Below, piece by piece: positions 48,486-60,298 of a DNA stretch of 64,000 bases. Numbering within the stretch: position 1 is the stretch's first letter; every line of letters begins with the position of its first letter. Under the pieces are notes generated by a model. That model saw nothing but the letters and a program-made list of their open reading frames with translations. It was not told the origin of the DNA and did not search any database. Source of the stretch: Stratiolaelaps scimitus (Eukaryota; Arthropoda; Arachnida; Mesostigmata; Laelapidae); NCBI GenBank assembly GCA_019614645.1, contig JABWDB010000004.1, positions 4,960,001-5,024,000 on the forward strand, in the 5' to 3' direction. The position numbers and the translations under genes were made by a program.

Positions 48486-49941
48486 ATAGTTCCACTAATG
48501 GCAGAGACTACTTTTGTCTATCGTAAATGATACACTGGGCGGCCACTTCGCTGGCGCGGCGAAAGGCAACGACAATGCCGGCGACAACGATACCAGTCGC
48601 GAGCGGGCTATCGCTCAGCATAGAGCTGCAGTCTGGGATACGATTCCTAACGATTGTGTATTTAGCAACACGCACACTCACAGCCAGAGCTGTAACACAG
48701 AATCAAGACTGTGTAACCAACCCGCACCCACTATTTAACAAATATCAATCTCTCCCAGGCCGTAGTCGACTTCTATAGCAGCCGGGCATCGCAGTCACAG
48801 CCAGAGGCAAGAAGTGAAAAAGAGAGAGACGGAGTGAGGGAGCCACAACTACGCCCTCCTGTGGTCGCACGATACAAAAGGTTGGCCGTATTCGTTGACG
48901 GGACAGCGATCGTTCGTCCCGGTCGTTCGATGAACCCTCTACAAACGAACTATTTACCTCTGGAAGCAGGTGATAACTGCCGTCTGTCAGCGAGTTACGT
49001 TTCAAAGGCTGAGCCGCTTGCGCCCGGTCGATTTGCTTCGAAGGGCGCCGAATTTCGCGCTTGTCTCTCAGGCCCTCGGAATATCGTCCTGTGATCGTCG
49101 TCAAGTCGTACAAGTAGTACAAGATGTTCGGCAGACGCAGAATCTACAGTGTCTGTTGTTGAAACATTGTTTTTTTTTCATTTTGGAATCTCGCGAATGT
49201 CATGCACCCTATTGTGGAGGGATCGTGTGCTAGAAGTATCATTTGTGTGGGGGATCGTCTTGAAGAGGCGCTGGGAATCACTTGGCTAAGGTTAGAAATG
49301 TTCGTGTGGTTAGCAGTGTCGACGTTCGCTCCAGTAGCATCCGCAAAGCTTTATCCGATCTCTATTTACCCCACACAGTTCTTCGCTTAGCATGATCTCT
49401 TGTCCTTCAAAATGTTAAGTGTCGAATTAAAGGTTAGGTCATCGTCGTGCGTTACGTCATAAGTGCATCGGCACGAAAGTATACAACCCCTGTAATTAGA
49501 CCTCATCAGCGAGGTAATAACTACAGTGTAGAAAATATGAGCGCAGCATTTGTATGCTGTAAAGCAGATTTCCGCACTGCAAAACTTACGCAAATATGGT
49601 ATTGGTATAGTTGGGGCAGATCATATGTTCATGCCGCGAAAAGCTCATGGGCAAACTACAGCACGAAATAGAATAAGGAGAATATATTCTATACATCTTT
49701 AACAACTTAGCAACCCAGAAGCAGTTGAGGCCATTGGACGTGGATGCAAAGTTTACGCACTGCACGGACAATCGACATTAAACTAAACACACGCACACAT
49801 ACATATAGTAGTAGTAGGATAATAATAAATATTTTTATTGTCTTCCGCGACAAGTCATTCTTGTTAGTCGATTCCGGGAAGAGCTGAGCTTCTTCTATTT
49901 CTCTTTGGCTTACAGTTGCCTTTGTTTTTTTACCTTTTTAT

Positions 49942-49963
49942 AGAGACAGAGAGAGAGAGAGAC
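49942..49963. repeat. (GA)n tract
   Basis: About ten GA units with one CA interruption, about 600 bases upstream of the promoter candidate at 50.54 kb. Confidence 0.9.
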
Positions 49964-50041
49964 TGAACATTGGGAAGACGGACTCCTTGCTCCTGGGTCG
50001 GACAGCAATTCTTATTCCTTATGCGTACAGCTGAGCCAGCC

Positions 50042-50060
50042 ACAGCAGCAGCAGCAGCAG
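50042..50060. repeat. (CAG)n microsatellite
   Basis: About six CAG units. Confidence 0.95.
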
Positions 50061-50432
50061 TTTAGCGTGCAACGGCGGAGACACAGAAGCGGCACAAGGA
50101 ACGGGCAGGTGCTCACGAGACCTGGTGCGTGTTGGACGCATTTTACAGCAGCATCACCAACATCGACTTCTCTACCGCGTCGAGGCGATAGAAATTCGAC
50201 GAAAAAAGAAAAAAAAGCCCTCCGCCGTCGACAAGAAACGCACTTAAGTTGTGAGTGACTGAGTGAGTGGATGTCTCCCTTTGATTCGAACACCGCTACC
50301 CCCGCCCCCCGGGCCCTTTAGCTCCTCTCGGGCACCTGTTCTTGCCTCCGTCATCTGTTCTTTGCCTGTCCGCTTTCGACCACAGCATCTTCCTCGCGCA
50401 GAAGAAGCTATTATAGCTGGGGGCACACGGGC

Positions 50433-50446
50433 GGGGGGGGGGGGGG
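50433..50446. repeat. G14 homopolymer
   Basis: Fourteen G residues in a row, preceded by CGGGC. This is a strong G-quadruplex candidate about 95 bases upstream of a TATA box. Confidence 0.95.
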
Positions 50447-50541
50447 TAACAGCGAACGACAGCTCCTCCGTTGTCTAGCTGTTGCGCGGTCGGCCGCTCA
50501 TTCTAGCTAGCACAGGAACTATTGCGTTCATTCGAACGAAA

Positions 50542-50578
50542 TATAAAAGTGTCACCGAAGTGTCACTTCGCTAGCGAA
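50542..50578 (+). promoter_or_regulatory. TATA box with stacked palindromes
   Basis: TATAAAAG at 50542-50549 is a consensus TATA box. Directly after it, CGAAGTG-T-CACTTCG (50556-50570) is a perfect inverted repeat that overlaps a second perfect palindrome, TTCGCTAGCGAA (50567-50578). AAGTGTCAC occurs twice in this segment. The start site should fall near 50572, inside the second palindrome. Palindromes of this kind are typical of sites for dimeric regulators. Downstream, GC-rich sequence with a 102-codon ATG frame at 50850-51158 follows; it is Ser/Arg/Ala-rich and not recognised. The layout fits a promoter firing rightward. Confidence 0.4.
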
Positions 50579-50647
50579 CGACCAAGTGAGCTCGTTGCTT
50601 GGCTGGGTGGCAGGGAGGCATGAGCCAGTAGTACCGCAGATAACTTC

Positions 50648-50650
<3 letters not shown>

Positions 50651-50683
<33 letters not shown>
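50651..50683. repeat. (TA)n microsatellite
   Basis: About sixteen perfect TA units, roughly 80 bases downstream of the predicted start site of the promoter candidate. Confidence 0.95.
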
Positions 50684-50686
<3 letters not shown>

Positions 50687-51274
50687 CAACAGCCGCTGCT
50701 GCTTACGGATAGCACCACTGTCGGCCCCCCCCCAGCAGGGCTGCCTCGGCTTAGGCTACGGGCGGCTGCTACTGCTGCTGCTACAAGTCACTTGTCTGTC
50801 ATAAGTTCAGCGACGGCGGGCTAGGACTACGCGGAAGAACCTAAGCGCGATGGGTCGCGAGACGGAGAGAGAGCCACCCATTGTCTTCGTTACTGATGTC
50901 GCACTTGATGTCGTTATTGTCCGCCGTTCGTTCGTTGCTGGGGTCCGCCATTACACTACAGCATCGTCTTCGAGAAGCCGCCGCCGCCGCTGGCTTCGTC
51001 ACCACCAACACTGTCGGTCTGTGTGTTGGCCATCTGCTGCTGCCGCTGCTGTTGCCACTACTACGGACATCATTCTTTGCTATTATATTTTAGTGACTTC
51101 TCCTCAATTTCCGCCTGCTTCGTCGTTCTTGCACTTAGTCGTCGTAGTGTTCACATAGTCTTCATACATAGCTTGGTTTCTTCACCAGTAGTCCACTTTA
51201 GTGGCGGCAGTGGCGGTGAGAGTAACAACGAAAATAGTCCTGGCATTTTTTCTTCGCCGTCGTCGTCATCGTCA

Positions 51275-51302
51275 TCATTATTATTATTATTATTATTATT
51301 AT
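51275..51302. repeat. (ATT)n microsatellite
   Basis: About nine ATT units, preceded by TCG/TCA-type trinucleotides. Confidence 0.95.
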
Positions 51303-52998
51303 CTCCGTTGTTCGTCAACGTTTGTGCGCTCTCACATGGGATCTGTGTGTGTGTGTACATGTGTGATCTCTATCGTGGACAGATGCGCTGGCAAACCGTT
51401 GCTGTGACCGCGGGGCTTTAACGTGAACTTAAGTTCATCATCTTCTCGGCGCCAACATTCTTAACCTGACCGCCGCTAGGCCACGAGCCGTTCGTCTACT
51501 CGTTCGCGTTCGTTCTGGCCGCCGCGTCGCTCCCGTCGCCGTGGCCACGCTAAAGAACCGTCAACCGTATCGCAAAGGACACCGCACAGCTGGGACAGCG
51601 ACATCACCAGGCAGAGATAGATAGCGGGCTACGATTATGGAGCAAGAAGTCGAAATGGACGAAGTAGCAGAAGAAGAGAACGACGAAAGCCAGCGATTAT
51701 GAAGACGCATAATTAGCGCTAAATTCGTCAGGATGCCCTAGCAAAACAGGCGACGGTCACAGCTCAACGTGCCAAATCCGACGGATACGACGTCGCCGTA
51801 CCATATACATAAATACAATAGGTTGACCCTCTTACCCGTCGCGGGGACAGCATTCGTAGCTCTTCTCTCTACGTCAACCCCGCCATCGTCTATCCTCTTT
51901 ACCCCCGCTAGCCTATGCACGTGTTGTTAACGTGACCCGCCCATTGGCGTAGGCTGCTGAAAACTGTGCTCGCGATGACGACGATGCTAGCATCCCTCGG
52001 ACCGCTCGTGTCACACTCGTCCAAACGCCACGCTAGCAATGAACGCCGCCGCGCTGGCAGCTATTATAAATCACCACCCAGCGCGACGAACAGCCGGGAT
52101 CTCGTCCGAAAGGCGACATCTGAATGGAATTCCTTTATTCAACATGCAAGATCGTTTTTTGCGGCTTCCACAAGCAAGCACTGACACCGTGTCATCTACG
52201 ATTAAAAGTGCCGAGGTGCCAACGGCAGAGAAACAGAGGGATTTTGACCATGACCATAGGCTGACCCAGCATGTTGGCGCTATCACCGCCAAGCTATAGT
52301 ATCCACTCACACACCACACGCATGTTCTCGGCCGTTGTCTGTTAGAACCGACGATGCCCACGCACGTCGGAAGAAGGCTTGGCTCTGTCACTGACTATTA
52401 CTCATACTGCTAGTAATCATATCTGTAGTTCACACACAACTGTACGAGCTTCGACATTGTGCTATGAGATAGAGAAAATGTCGTCGAGCTGCTCGCAGTG
52501 AAAGGACACTCAATAGCACGTTGAACGATTGGCAGGCATTTGCCAAATCTGACAGTCGATAAACGCCATTGTGACAACAACAACCCCCGCAGTCGAAACC
52601 GGCCGGTGGCGGGAGGCTGGAACAGGAAATGTCTCCTCTGGCGACGTTCGTTACCGTTTGGGTTCATGCACGGCCAGATGATGACCACGCTCAGATCGTC
52701 CGTGAGGCTGTCGATGCTGTTGCTTGTGTGTGTGTTTTTTACTTCGTCACGTAGTCGAACATTGCTGACTGTAATTAGCTTCTGCTGTGACAATGTCATG
52801 ATGACAATAAGTGTAAATACTAGCATGTAGCACATGTGGAGCAACTCGTTGCACAGACACTTCGCAGAGCGTCGCGTTTAATAATTGGACGACAATGACG
52901 CTAATGCGCTAAGCATGCGTGATAGTGCAATATTTGTTATTTTCTTATGGTTTTTCCGTTATATATTGCTATTATTGATAATCACTAATACGATCGTA

Positions 52999-53000
<2 letters not shown>

Positions 53001-53030
<30 letters not shown>
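53001..53030. repeat. (ATT)n microsatellite
   Basis: About ten ATT units, one of the longest trinucleotide arrays in the window. It lies 270 bases upstream of the exon candidate at 53.3 kb. Confidence 0.95.
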
Positions 53031-53295
53031 GTTACTGCTATTAACTATGGCAACTGCTACAACTACTGTTATCTTGTACCAATATGAACACTCCGATGTG
53101 ACCCGGCGGAACAACTATATTGATTACCTTGTTCCTGTTGTTCTATCACATTATAAGCGATGACTACCGACAACCGATAGGGACAACTAATAGATTTGCA
53201 TAAGGCTCGCACGTGTCTCTCTCTATCTCTGTCTCCCTTAACATCTCTGTATGTGCTCAATGTAGTACTACTTTGTTCATCTTTTCTTCTATCAG

Positions 53296-53839
53296 TTGTG
53301 GACAGAGGACGGCGGGCTATAGTTGCGGCTGTGGGAATCTAAACGTTGTCGATACTTTCACTACGAACGGCGTTAGTCGAAATCAAGGCGTCACCGGTGG
53401 CATCCTACGGTATTCAGGTTATCTGGGATCACTTATCACAGGCATAGCTCGAAGAATTCGACCGAATAGAAGAACCGAGCCCTGGGACTTCATCGTTCAT
53501 CAGCTGAATAGATATGCATACTTGCTGAGTAGCACACCGCTATCCCCGGAGGAGTTCAAGCGTAGGTTTAAGCTTCCCTCCACTCCAGCGTGCAATGGAG
53601 TTCCTCAGCACATGGGAGAGGATGGCGGCAGTCGATCCAGATTTCTACAGGACTGGTGTCATGATCTCCGAATCCTGCACATTGCCAGAAACAACGAATC
53701 GACACGTTCTCACGTGGTTTGCACTACATGGATTTCACCATATACTGTGCCTAACAGCAGGGTTCCCCGCACCGGCCGGCACCTATATATATTGTATAAT
53801 GCATCTGTCATGAAACAGCTCAGGTTACATCCTAAATAA
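53296..53839 (+). other. Open frame behind a strong acceptor, unrecognised
   Basis: TTTGTTCATCTTTTCTTCTATCAG ends at 53295 and is a good pyrimidine-rich splice acceptor. From there one frame is open for about 180 codons, to TAA at 53837-53839. It contains GYLGSLITGIARRIRPN and WDFIVHQLNRYAYLLSS followed by SPEEFKRRFKLP, with ordinary, protein-like composition and no repeat-derived run. From 53595 a second frame is also open for 72 codons and reads just as well (WERMAAVDPDFYRTGVM). This suggests either a frameshifted pseudogene joining the two or a chance overlap. I recognise no family. No upstream exon was identified. Confidence 0.28.
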
Positions 53840-54802
53840 TGTTTCCGGGCTGACTTTCAGCCGACAGTTAACGTCCACGATATTGACGCATTTGCATTGC
53901 TTCATAAGACGAATCCCGTTTAAACGCAAACGTGCAACAGGTGGGAATCAAATCCGCGCACCTACGTCGGGTTCGGCCTGTCGTTGTCTCCCAGTGACAC
54001 TCGACCAGACGTTCCACAGTTCCCATCCGAACCCACCACACGGCGCCACCGTATGGCTCGACATGAAATGATAGCCTCGCGCGCGTACTCAAATATCCAT
54101 GGTGGGGACCTTTTCTGTGATGATTATTATAGCACACCTCGCACACCTCTCCCAGTCACCCCCGACCGGATGAGATGGAGAACTAGGAAAGACAGAATGA
54201 AGGGAAACAGCAAAGAATAATCGACATAGCCCAATTTCTTGATTTCGTTGTTTTTCCCTTGACCCTTGTGCCGTTCGCCTGCCTTCGCCCAATCACAATG
54301 TTATAACAATAATGATATTACTAATAATAATAATAATAGTAATCATATCGAACAGCTATATTACCCGTGTTCTTGGCCGTCGTTGTGCAACCCAATGACG
54401 GCCATAGCCTCGGCAGCTAGTACAGCTAGTTCATATATATCCCACAGCTCAGCAGGTCTTTGGGGGGCGGAGCCCATCTATGTATTTCGTGTCCATATTT
54501 CTATTAGATGAACGCATAGATCGAGTCGTTCCCGTAGAGAGCGGAGAGAGAACATAATGATTAGCGCGCGAATGGAAGACTAGACGAACAGGGACATGTG
54601 CATATACAATTTATATTATATGTATATATGTAGGTATACAGTGAATGGATCGACTTCATCTCTTCATCTGCTTTCATTTGTGAGATGTTACTGATGCCGT
54701 TGACGCTGCTCAATGATGATGATCATGAAGATTATCCTCGCGGTCCGCTGTTGCACGCTGATTGCCGCTCCAGGCGACGTAAGAGGGATGCGCCATTTTC
54801 AC

Positions 54803-54885
54803 TATATATATATATATATATGGTGAATATATAATGTATATATATGTACGCGTGTGTACACATATGTATATATATATATATATTA
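54803..54885. repeat. Palindromic TA-rich cluster
   Basis: Three TA runs are separated by GGTGAA and by GTACGCGTGTGTACACATATG. The first run is flanked by TTCAC and GGTGAA, which are complementary, so the whole segment can fold into nested hairpins. Confidence 0.85.
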
Positions 54886-55073
54886 TACTCATCGTACGCA
54901 AGCTAGAAATACCGTACTGTAGTCCTATCCGAATCACTCCTCAGGATCGGTCCGTTTCTTGGTCGCATCAGTCTAACCAAAAATGGTACCAGCAACAGCT
55001 ATGATATCAATAATAATATAATAATGATGATAGTAATGAGAATAATATCCATTCAGCGCCGGTGAGCGTGCGC

Positions 55074-55107
55074 AAGAGAGAGAGAGAGAGAGAGACACAG
55101 AGAGAGC
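55074..55107. repeat. (GA)n tract
   Basis: About ten GA units, then CACA and four more. It is one of the longest GA tracts in the window. Confidence 0.9.
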
Positions 55108-55291
55108 ATATATGGTCACACACACGCAAATGCATCATTAACGCCCAAAGCGTAAAAACCGCCGGAGCACGGCCAGTAAAAGGAGAAAGCAAAGGAGGCG
55201 AACTGCAGCTATCCGGCCCATCTAGTCACCGACGCTACCCATCGATTTGATGGCATATATTTAAATTAAATGGAATTAACTTGCTCGTCTA

Positions 55292-55316
55292 GCGCCGCCG
55301 CCGCCGCCGCCGCCAC

Positions 55317-55338
<22 letters not shown>
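55292..55338. repeat. (GCC)n joined to (CAG)n
   Basis: About seven GCC units pass directly into about seven CAG units, then CAACAACAG. Two trinucleotide arrays of different composition side by side are typical of interrupted repeats in untranslated or low-complexity coding sequence. Confidence 0.9.
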
Positions 55339-55348
<10 letters not shown>

Positions 55349-56305
55349 CATCACAACACCGGCGTGGTTCCATTCGCCGCGGTGTAGCAGTCCGGCTGCA
55401 ATAACATAGGCCAGTCAGTCGTCAGACATTATCGCCAACCGTTGGCATAGGTAGCTCCGGCTCGAACTATCTATCTAACTATCGGCTATATTGCAACCAC
55501 CGCAAAAAACTGGTAGAGACGAAGCAACGGCAATCCTGACCGTTGTCTCGTTCACGATGCTGCGGCCGGAGGGTGAACAGCATTGGAACGCGTCGTCCAG
55601 ACGAACGGCCAAGGGGGCGATTGAGCGATCGAGACTCTCAACAGACGCAGAAGCCGCAGCAGAAACAACTGACAGCCCCCGGCAGCAGCGGGATTTCGGG
55701 TCCCGTGCCGGCGCGGGAGTCGGTGCAGACGCCGTCGCCGAAGCCGCGATCCCGATTAATTTGCCATCACCTATCTCTGCCAATCCTTCTCTCGCTCTCT
55801 GTCCGCCGTTCTGTCTATCAATATCGGTATCTGTATGAAGCCGCACAGCCAAATATACTAACCACCTCTGTGTATTCGATACTTTAGTTGCGGTTGCTCT
55901 TATTGTTGTTTGTTCCTGTCTTCCGTTTCTACGTGGACAGATGAATCGACACGTTCTACCTTTGGCCGCGACAGACACAACCGCAACCACCACCAGCACC
56001 ACCAGCACCACCACCACCACCAGTGCGAGTAGGAAATATCATAGCATTGTGAGAACAACAACAATTTTCTCTACGAGCTGTATTGGTGGCATGATCAATT
56101 TCCTCTTCCCATTGTTCGTATCGTTTTCAGTTACCTAATGACGCCTCGGAACAGCCGATACAGATGGGGGGACGTGTCATTCGGTTTGCGTGCACACTGA
56201 TTTGCACACGTGTGTTATTGAGCTCGTTCTTCGATCGCCATGTCGCCGCCGTCGACACGCGCATTTGGAGGCGGCGTTAGAGAGCCACTTGTTACTTGAT
56301 TTCTT

Positions 56306-56453
56306 TGTCTCTCTCTCTCTGTCTCTCTCTCTCTCGCTTTTTCAGGCTGTGACTGCTTCAGCCGTCATCATTAGCATAGCCTCAAGTACCACCCCGGCAG
56401 ATGTTCACGTCAAGATAAGGACTGATACAATGCGTCGGCTATTCGACGGTTGA
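56306..56453 (+). other. CT tract with acceptor and short frame
   Basis: A (CT)n tract at 56306-56336 followed by CGCTTTTTCAG makes a textbook splice acceptor at 56345. Of the three frames that follow, only one is open, for 35 codons (AVTASAVIISIASSTTPADV and onward), ending in TGA at 56451-56453. I do not recognise the peptide and see no AATAAA within the next 250 bases. The CT tract may be only a microsatellite. Confidence 0.17.
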
Positions 56454-56648
56454 TCTTCGATTTATGGCTCGGTTTTTGCTCCCGCTCGCGAAATCTCATG
56501 CGCGCCGCTTGACGTTGAATGCAACAAGAGAAAACAGCGACAACAACAATAACAACAACAACAACCTGTTGTGATACAATATGATATCGTAAGCGAATAA
56601 TCGCAGGTGTATCACGCAAACCTTTGCCAGAGGCTATGCATACCGCAG

Positions 56649-56649
<1 letters not shown>

Positions 56650-56683
<34 letters not shown>

Positions 56684-56684
56684 T
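56650..56684. repeat. (TA)n microsatellite
   Basis: About sixteen TA units with one ACA interruption. Confidence 0.95.
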
Positions 56685-58496
56685 CGTTGGTGAGAGAAAA
56701 ACGATAGAGAAGACGCTGCCTTAAAGCTGGGTGGTGCTGTTCACTGACCGCTAACGGCTCGCGGACGGGATCCACAAGAACCATTTGATCTGTGTCAAGT
56801 GATCTGTGTATCACATCACTTTTCTGTTTTGGGCATCTTTAGCGTCGGCTGCCGCTGACGGCTGCGCCACCACCGCCGCCGCCGCCGCTGCCGCCGGCGA
56901 CACAGATGATTGCGGTGAGGTTACCCAGTGCGGTCGGCATGGCCCAGCCAGCGATAGCAGCAGACGACATATGTTCGAGCCATTTATTTGGGCAATATTC
57001 TAGGGGCGTAATACTATAAACGCCCCGACGTCCCAGAAGGGAGATAGTCTATGTGCGAGAGAGAGAGAGGGAGATACAGGGATCGCCCTTCGTCTTATTT
57101 GACTTGCTCATGGTCGTGCTGCTGTTCGCAGCGCGATCCACGAACGAGCAGGAGAGGAAGGCCGGCTGTGTATTTGTGCGTGTGCGTGCGTGCATGCAGG
57201 TAAATCTCTCAATTACTCATCATCATATTTATAGTAGTTCACATTACAAGCGGGTCCAGCGAATCCGCGCGCAACAACACCGGTCGCCGCTCGACAAAAT
57301 TTGCATTATTTAACAATCACGTTTTGTGGCCGCGTGCGCGCCTAGTCTGTCGACGAGATTCATTTGTTGCCGATAGCGTTTGTAGAAGACACCCCATGCA
57401 GGATATTGATACATGGATATATAAGTACAGGGTAGAGGAACGCCGCTGCTGTCCATCGTTTGTGGTTGATATTGATGTCGTTGGAACGATGTCTTGATAC
57501 CTACCCGGCGTCATCGACACTACAGCAAAACACAACCTAAATTAACCAGCGTCCACTGCAAGTCTGTCTCTTCTTCAATGCTAATTATCACTAAAATCAA
57601 TAATATCATACGCACTGTCCTCCTTATCGTCATCTCCTCCTCATTACGTGAAACGATCTGCAATGACAATGTGAAATGTCTGCCATAGTACCACCATGTC
57701 GAATTGCTCTTACAGACATCACTTTACTAATAGTTACTACAACGACAACGACTGTTACAACAATTATTTACTACACGTTGTAATGGTTGTCGGGACGACA
57801 CAACAACGGTCCCCACCTGGGGGCTGTTCCGCTCACCGAGTCAATGAACAGGACAGATACTACATACGTCTACCCAGACACACGCACACAGTCCGCCAAA
57901 CAAACAAACAAGCAAATAGACTACAGCACGATTGCTCTCGCGTTTTCCTTATCTCTGATTCGCGTCGCTCTTTTTTTTCATCCTGCATCCCTCTCCTTGT
58001 TCTCTTCCCCCGTTGCGATGGAATTTCCACTTTGCGAAGGGTCCCTGTGCTGTCCTTATGGCGGAGCGGCATTATCACCGCGTCAGTATCAATGTAACTA
58101 CTAAACATACAACAGTCGAAGCAACAGCAGCAGCAGCTGCAGCAGTGGTGGTGGTACAATGAACGAAGTGGACGACCGGTCACCTGATCACTAATGCATT
58201 CACAGCAATACTTATCACCTACGCTTCCAGTTGCGCAATTGTCATTTTTTCTTTAGTATAATTTCCTTCGTTGGTCTCTGCTCCTTCCTGCTCACATCTT
58301 CATCTACTGACAGCAGCGAACTGCCAACGAATGATAGGTTATGGGCAGGTTGGAGTCGTCATGACAATACTAATAATAATATAATAATAATCAGAATCAT
58401 TAGAATTATAGTAACAACTCCGCCAGCATTCGCTAGCAAAGCAGGTACAAACGTGGTACACCACCACCACCACCACCCCCCTGCTGCCACTGATTG

Positions 58497-58527
<31 letters not shown>

Positions 58528-59880
58528 TATATATATCTATATATACACATATATATATTCATGTCGTCTTCCTCGTGTTAGTATATATCCTAGTACATTT
58601 CTAACCGCTCTCCCTTTCTTCTCCATCGCCTCTACTATTCCCACTCGCGACAGCAGCAGCAGCAGCACGAGACAGCCGGTGGCATGACGCGGTCCCTCCT
58701 TGTCCTCCTTCAAATGCATCCTCCTCGTGCCCATCACATGTTGTTGTTGTTGTTGTCGCCAGCAGTGGATCGTTTGAGTGAACAGTAACAGCGACAACTA
58801 AACTGGTTACTGGGAACAGCATAGTGTGTACGGGGAGGGGGGAGGGGGCAACAACTGCTTACGAGCCTGAGATCAGCAGTGATCAGCCGACGGCAAGAGA
58901 ACACCATGGAATAAATTAACAAAACAGCATCCCTATTCTACGGCGTGGCCGTTTCGTTGGTTACGATCTGCCTGCGGACAACGATGTCCGCGGCCGCAAC
59001 GGTTTTTCCCACTTGAGACGGCTGCTGCTGCTCACGACGACCAGCAACGACTTGTTCGGCTGGTTCTGAGTCATTTTCTGCTGATCTACGTCCGCTATCA
59101 GGGGATACAGGTGGTAGCCACCATGGCAAGGGTGTCAATGAATGTCCACCGGTCTAGCTCGGCGTAGTGTTATGGTTGGAGGGTTACTGACTGGTGACAG
59201 CAGTAGCTGGCAGCCGATGTTCTTTGTTGGGGGAGCGGCTATAGGGGTCTACAGCTCATGTTCTGTTGTACAGCAGACACTACTCCATGTTACGGCTGCT
59301 GCTGCCGATTCTCGTTGGCCGCTGTCCATTGGATGCTGCTTATGGTGGGGTGATGACACAACACGGTACCTGTTGCAGTGCAATTGCATTGCAGTCACTG
59401 TGAGCGTGCCGGCAGCCCATCCATAGGTCCGACCCTCTGAGCGTCCGTCTGACCGCGCGTCGTATGTGTGTATTTCCATCTGATTCGGTGGTGGCCGCTC
59501 CCACGGCCCCAGCCTCAGCCGCTATCCCGCATTCCCTCCTGCTGGCTGCTTGCCTCGCTCGCTTGACAAACCGTCAGACAATCGTCATCATCCTCATCAT
59601 CGCCATTGTCAGCGTCAGCTCAGCGTGATAGTGGCACTCGACAGTGGGACGACCGTAGGATATGTCCGTTTCATCTCGCCGCATCGAGCATGGCGAGCAG
59701 CGCATAACAACACCAACAGCAACAGCGTCCCGTGATCTTGGACGACATGAAGATGGAGGAAGAGAGAAGAGACGAAGAATTTTCACTGAAAGACGAAAAT
59801 CGCAGACTGACAAGCAGATATACTCACGGACAGACAACGAGACCTCGAAGCCTTATCCCCAGGCCAAGCGGTGTTTCCCT
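56685..59880. other. Repeat-rich, no gene supported
   Basis: A GCC-rich run at 56.87 kb, a GA tract at 57.06 kb, a (CCA)n run at 58.46 kb, a large TA cluster at 58.5 kb and CAG/GTT runs at 58.65-58.75 kb. No open frame has a recognisable domain. Confidence 0.4.
58497..58559. repeat. Interrupted (TA)n cluster
   Basis: TA runs with CACA, CT and CACA interruptions over about 63 bases, just after a (CCA)n run at 58459-58477. Confidence 0.95.
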
Positions 59881-59926
59881 GCGGCTCTATCTATCTATCT
59901 ATCTCTATCCTCCCTCGTTCTTCTAG

Positions 59927-60298
59927 AACAAACGGTACACAGCCATCGAGGCACGAGCACATAGAGCTCCTCCTGTGGAATGGATGGACCAGTGTGACGA
60001 CGATCGCCGCCGCTGCAACTACCGCCGCTGCGGCCAGTGGTCGCGTCCGGTGGTGTCCTCCTCATCAGGTGCTGGCTCCTGCATCTACATCTGCATCCAA
60101 CTCCAGCAGCAGCAGCAGCAAACGGCTCCAGCGTACATCAGCTGGCTGGATGGCAGCCGGAGTGACCAGCCGACCGCGAACTGGCACGTCATACTAGCAC
60201 GCAGCGTACTATCGCCGAGGGAATTCCTCTCTTTCGCGCGGAAGCGGGCGGGAGAAGCGATGCAAACCGATGCTGACGAAGGGAAATATCGCAGATAA
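59927..60298 (+). CDS. Possible 3' terminal exon, unrecognised protein
   Basis: A long pyrimidine tract (CTAT repeats, then CCTCCCTCGTTCTTCTAG) ends at 59926 and is an excellent splice acceptor. The following frame is open for 123 codons to TAA at 60296-60298. Most of its codons end in C or G. It starts NKRYTAIEARAHRAPP, has a Cys/Arg-rich part (CDDDRRRCNYRRC), a short Gln run from a CAG repeat, and then YISWLDGSRSDQPTANWHV followed by a charged C-terminus. The segment WLDGS.....ANW is faintly like the 'Y.DG....NWM..V..A' core of PR/SET (PRDM) domains, but the rest of that domain is not seen, so this is only a hint. AATAAA follows 150 bases after the stop. A second frame over the same GC-rich bases is also open, so chance is not excluded. 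Upstream exons were not found. Confidence 0.33.
   Translation, partial: NKRYTAIEARAHRAPPVEWMDQCDDDRRRCNYRRCGQWSRPVVSSSSGAGSCIYICIQLQQQQQQTAPAYISWLDGSRSDQPTANWHVILARSVLSPREFLSFARKRAGEAMQTDADEGKYRR

Larger units (their letters stand above)
47554..50430. other. No gene supported
   Basis: (TA)n and (CAG)n arrays and unassigned frames. A 125-codon minus-strand frame at 48745-49122 and a 62-codon plus-strand ATG frame at 49202-49390 are unrecognised. A GA tract at 49.94 kb and a CAG run at 50.04 kb precede the promoter-like region. Confidence 0.4.
50579..53295. other. No gene supported; possible 5' region
   Basis: GC-rich sequence with GCC, CTG and TCG runs to about 51.6 kb, then mixed sequence. 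If the 50.54 kb promoter is real, the first part would be 5' untranslated sequence. Frames of about 130-145 codons at 51.0-51.4 and 52.4-52.8 kb lack domains. Confidence 0.35.
53840..56305. other. Repeat-rich, no gene supported
   Basis: Mixed sequence with AAT, TA, GA, GCC and CAG arrays. Open frames of up to 181 codons at 55.48-56.02 kb occur on both strands over the same GC-rich, Ala/Ser-rich sequence, which is the sign of low complexity and not of a gene. Confidence 0.4.

Noticed and set aside
53930..54010. tRNA-like B-box sequence on the minus strand (GATTTGATTCCCACC)
   Set aside because: The flanking bases do not form a T stem or acceptor stem, and no matching A box is placed correctly; at most an old SINE trace.
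55475..56020. 181-codon minus-strand frame
   Set aside because: Ala/Ser/Val-rich low-complexity sequence with plus-strand frames open over the same bases.
59871..60197. Second plus-strand frame over the terminal-exon candidate
   Set aside because: It consists largely of Ala, Thr and Ser runs generated by the trinucleotide repeats of the other frame.
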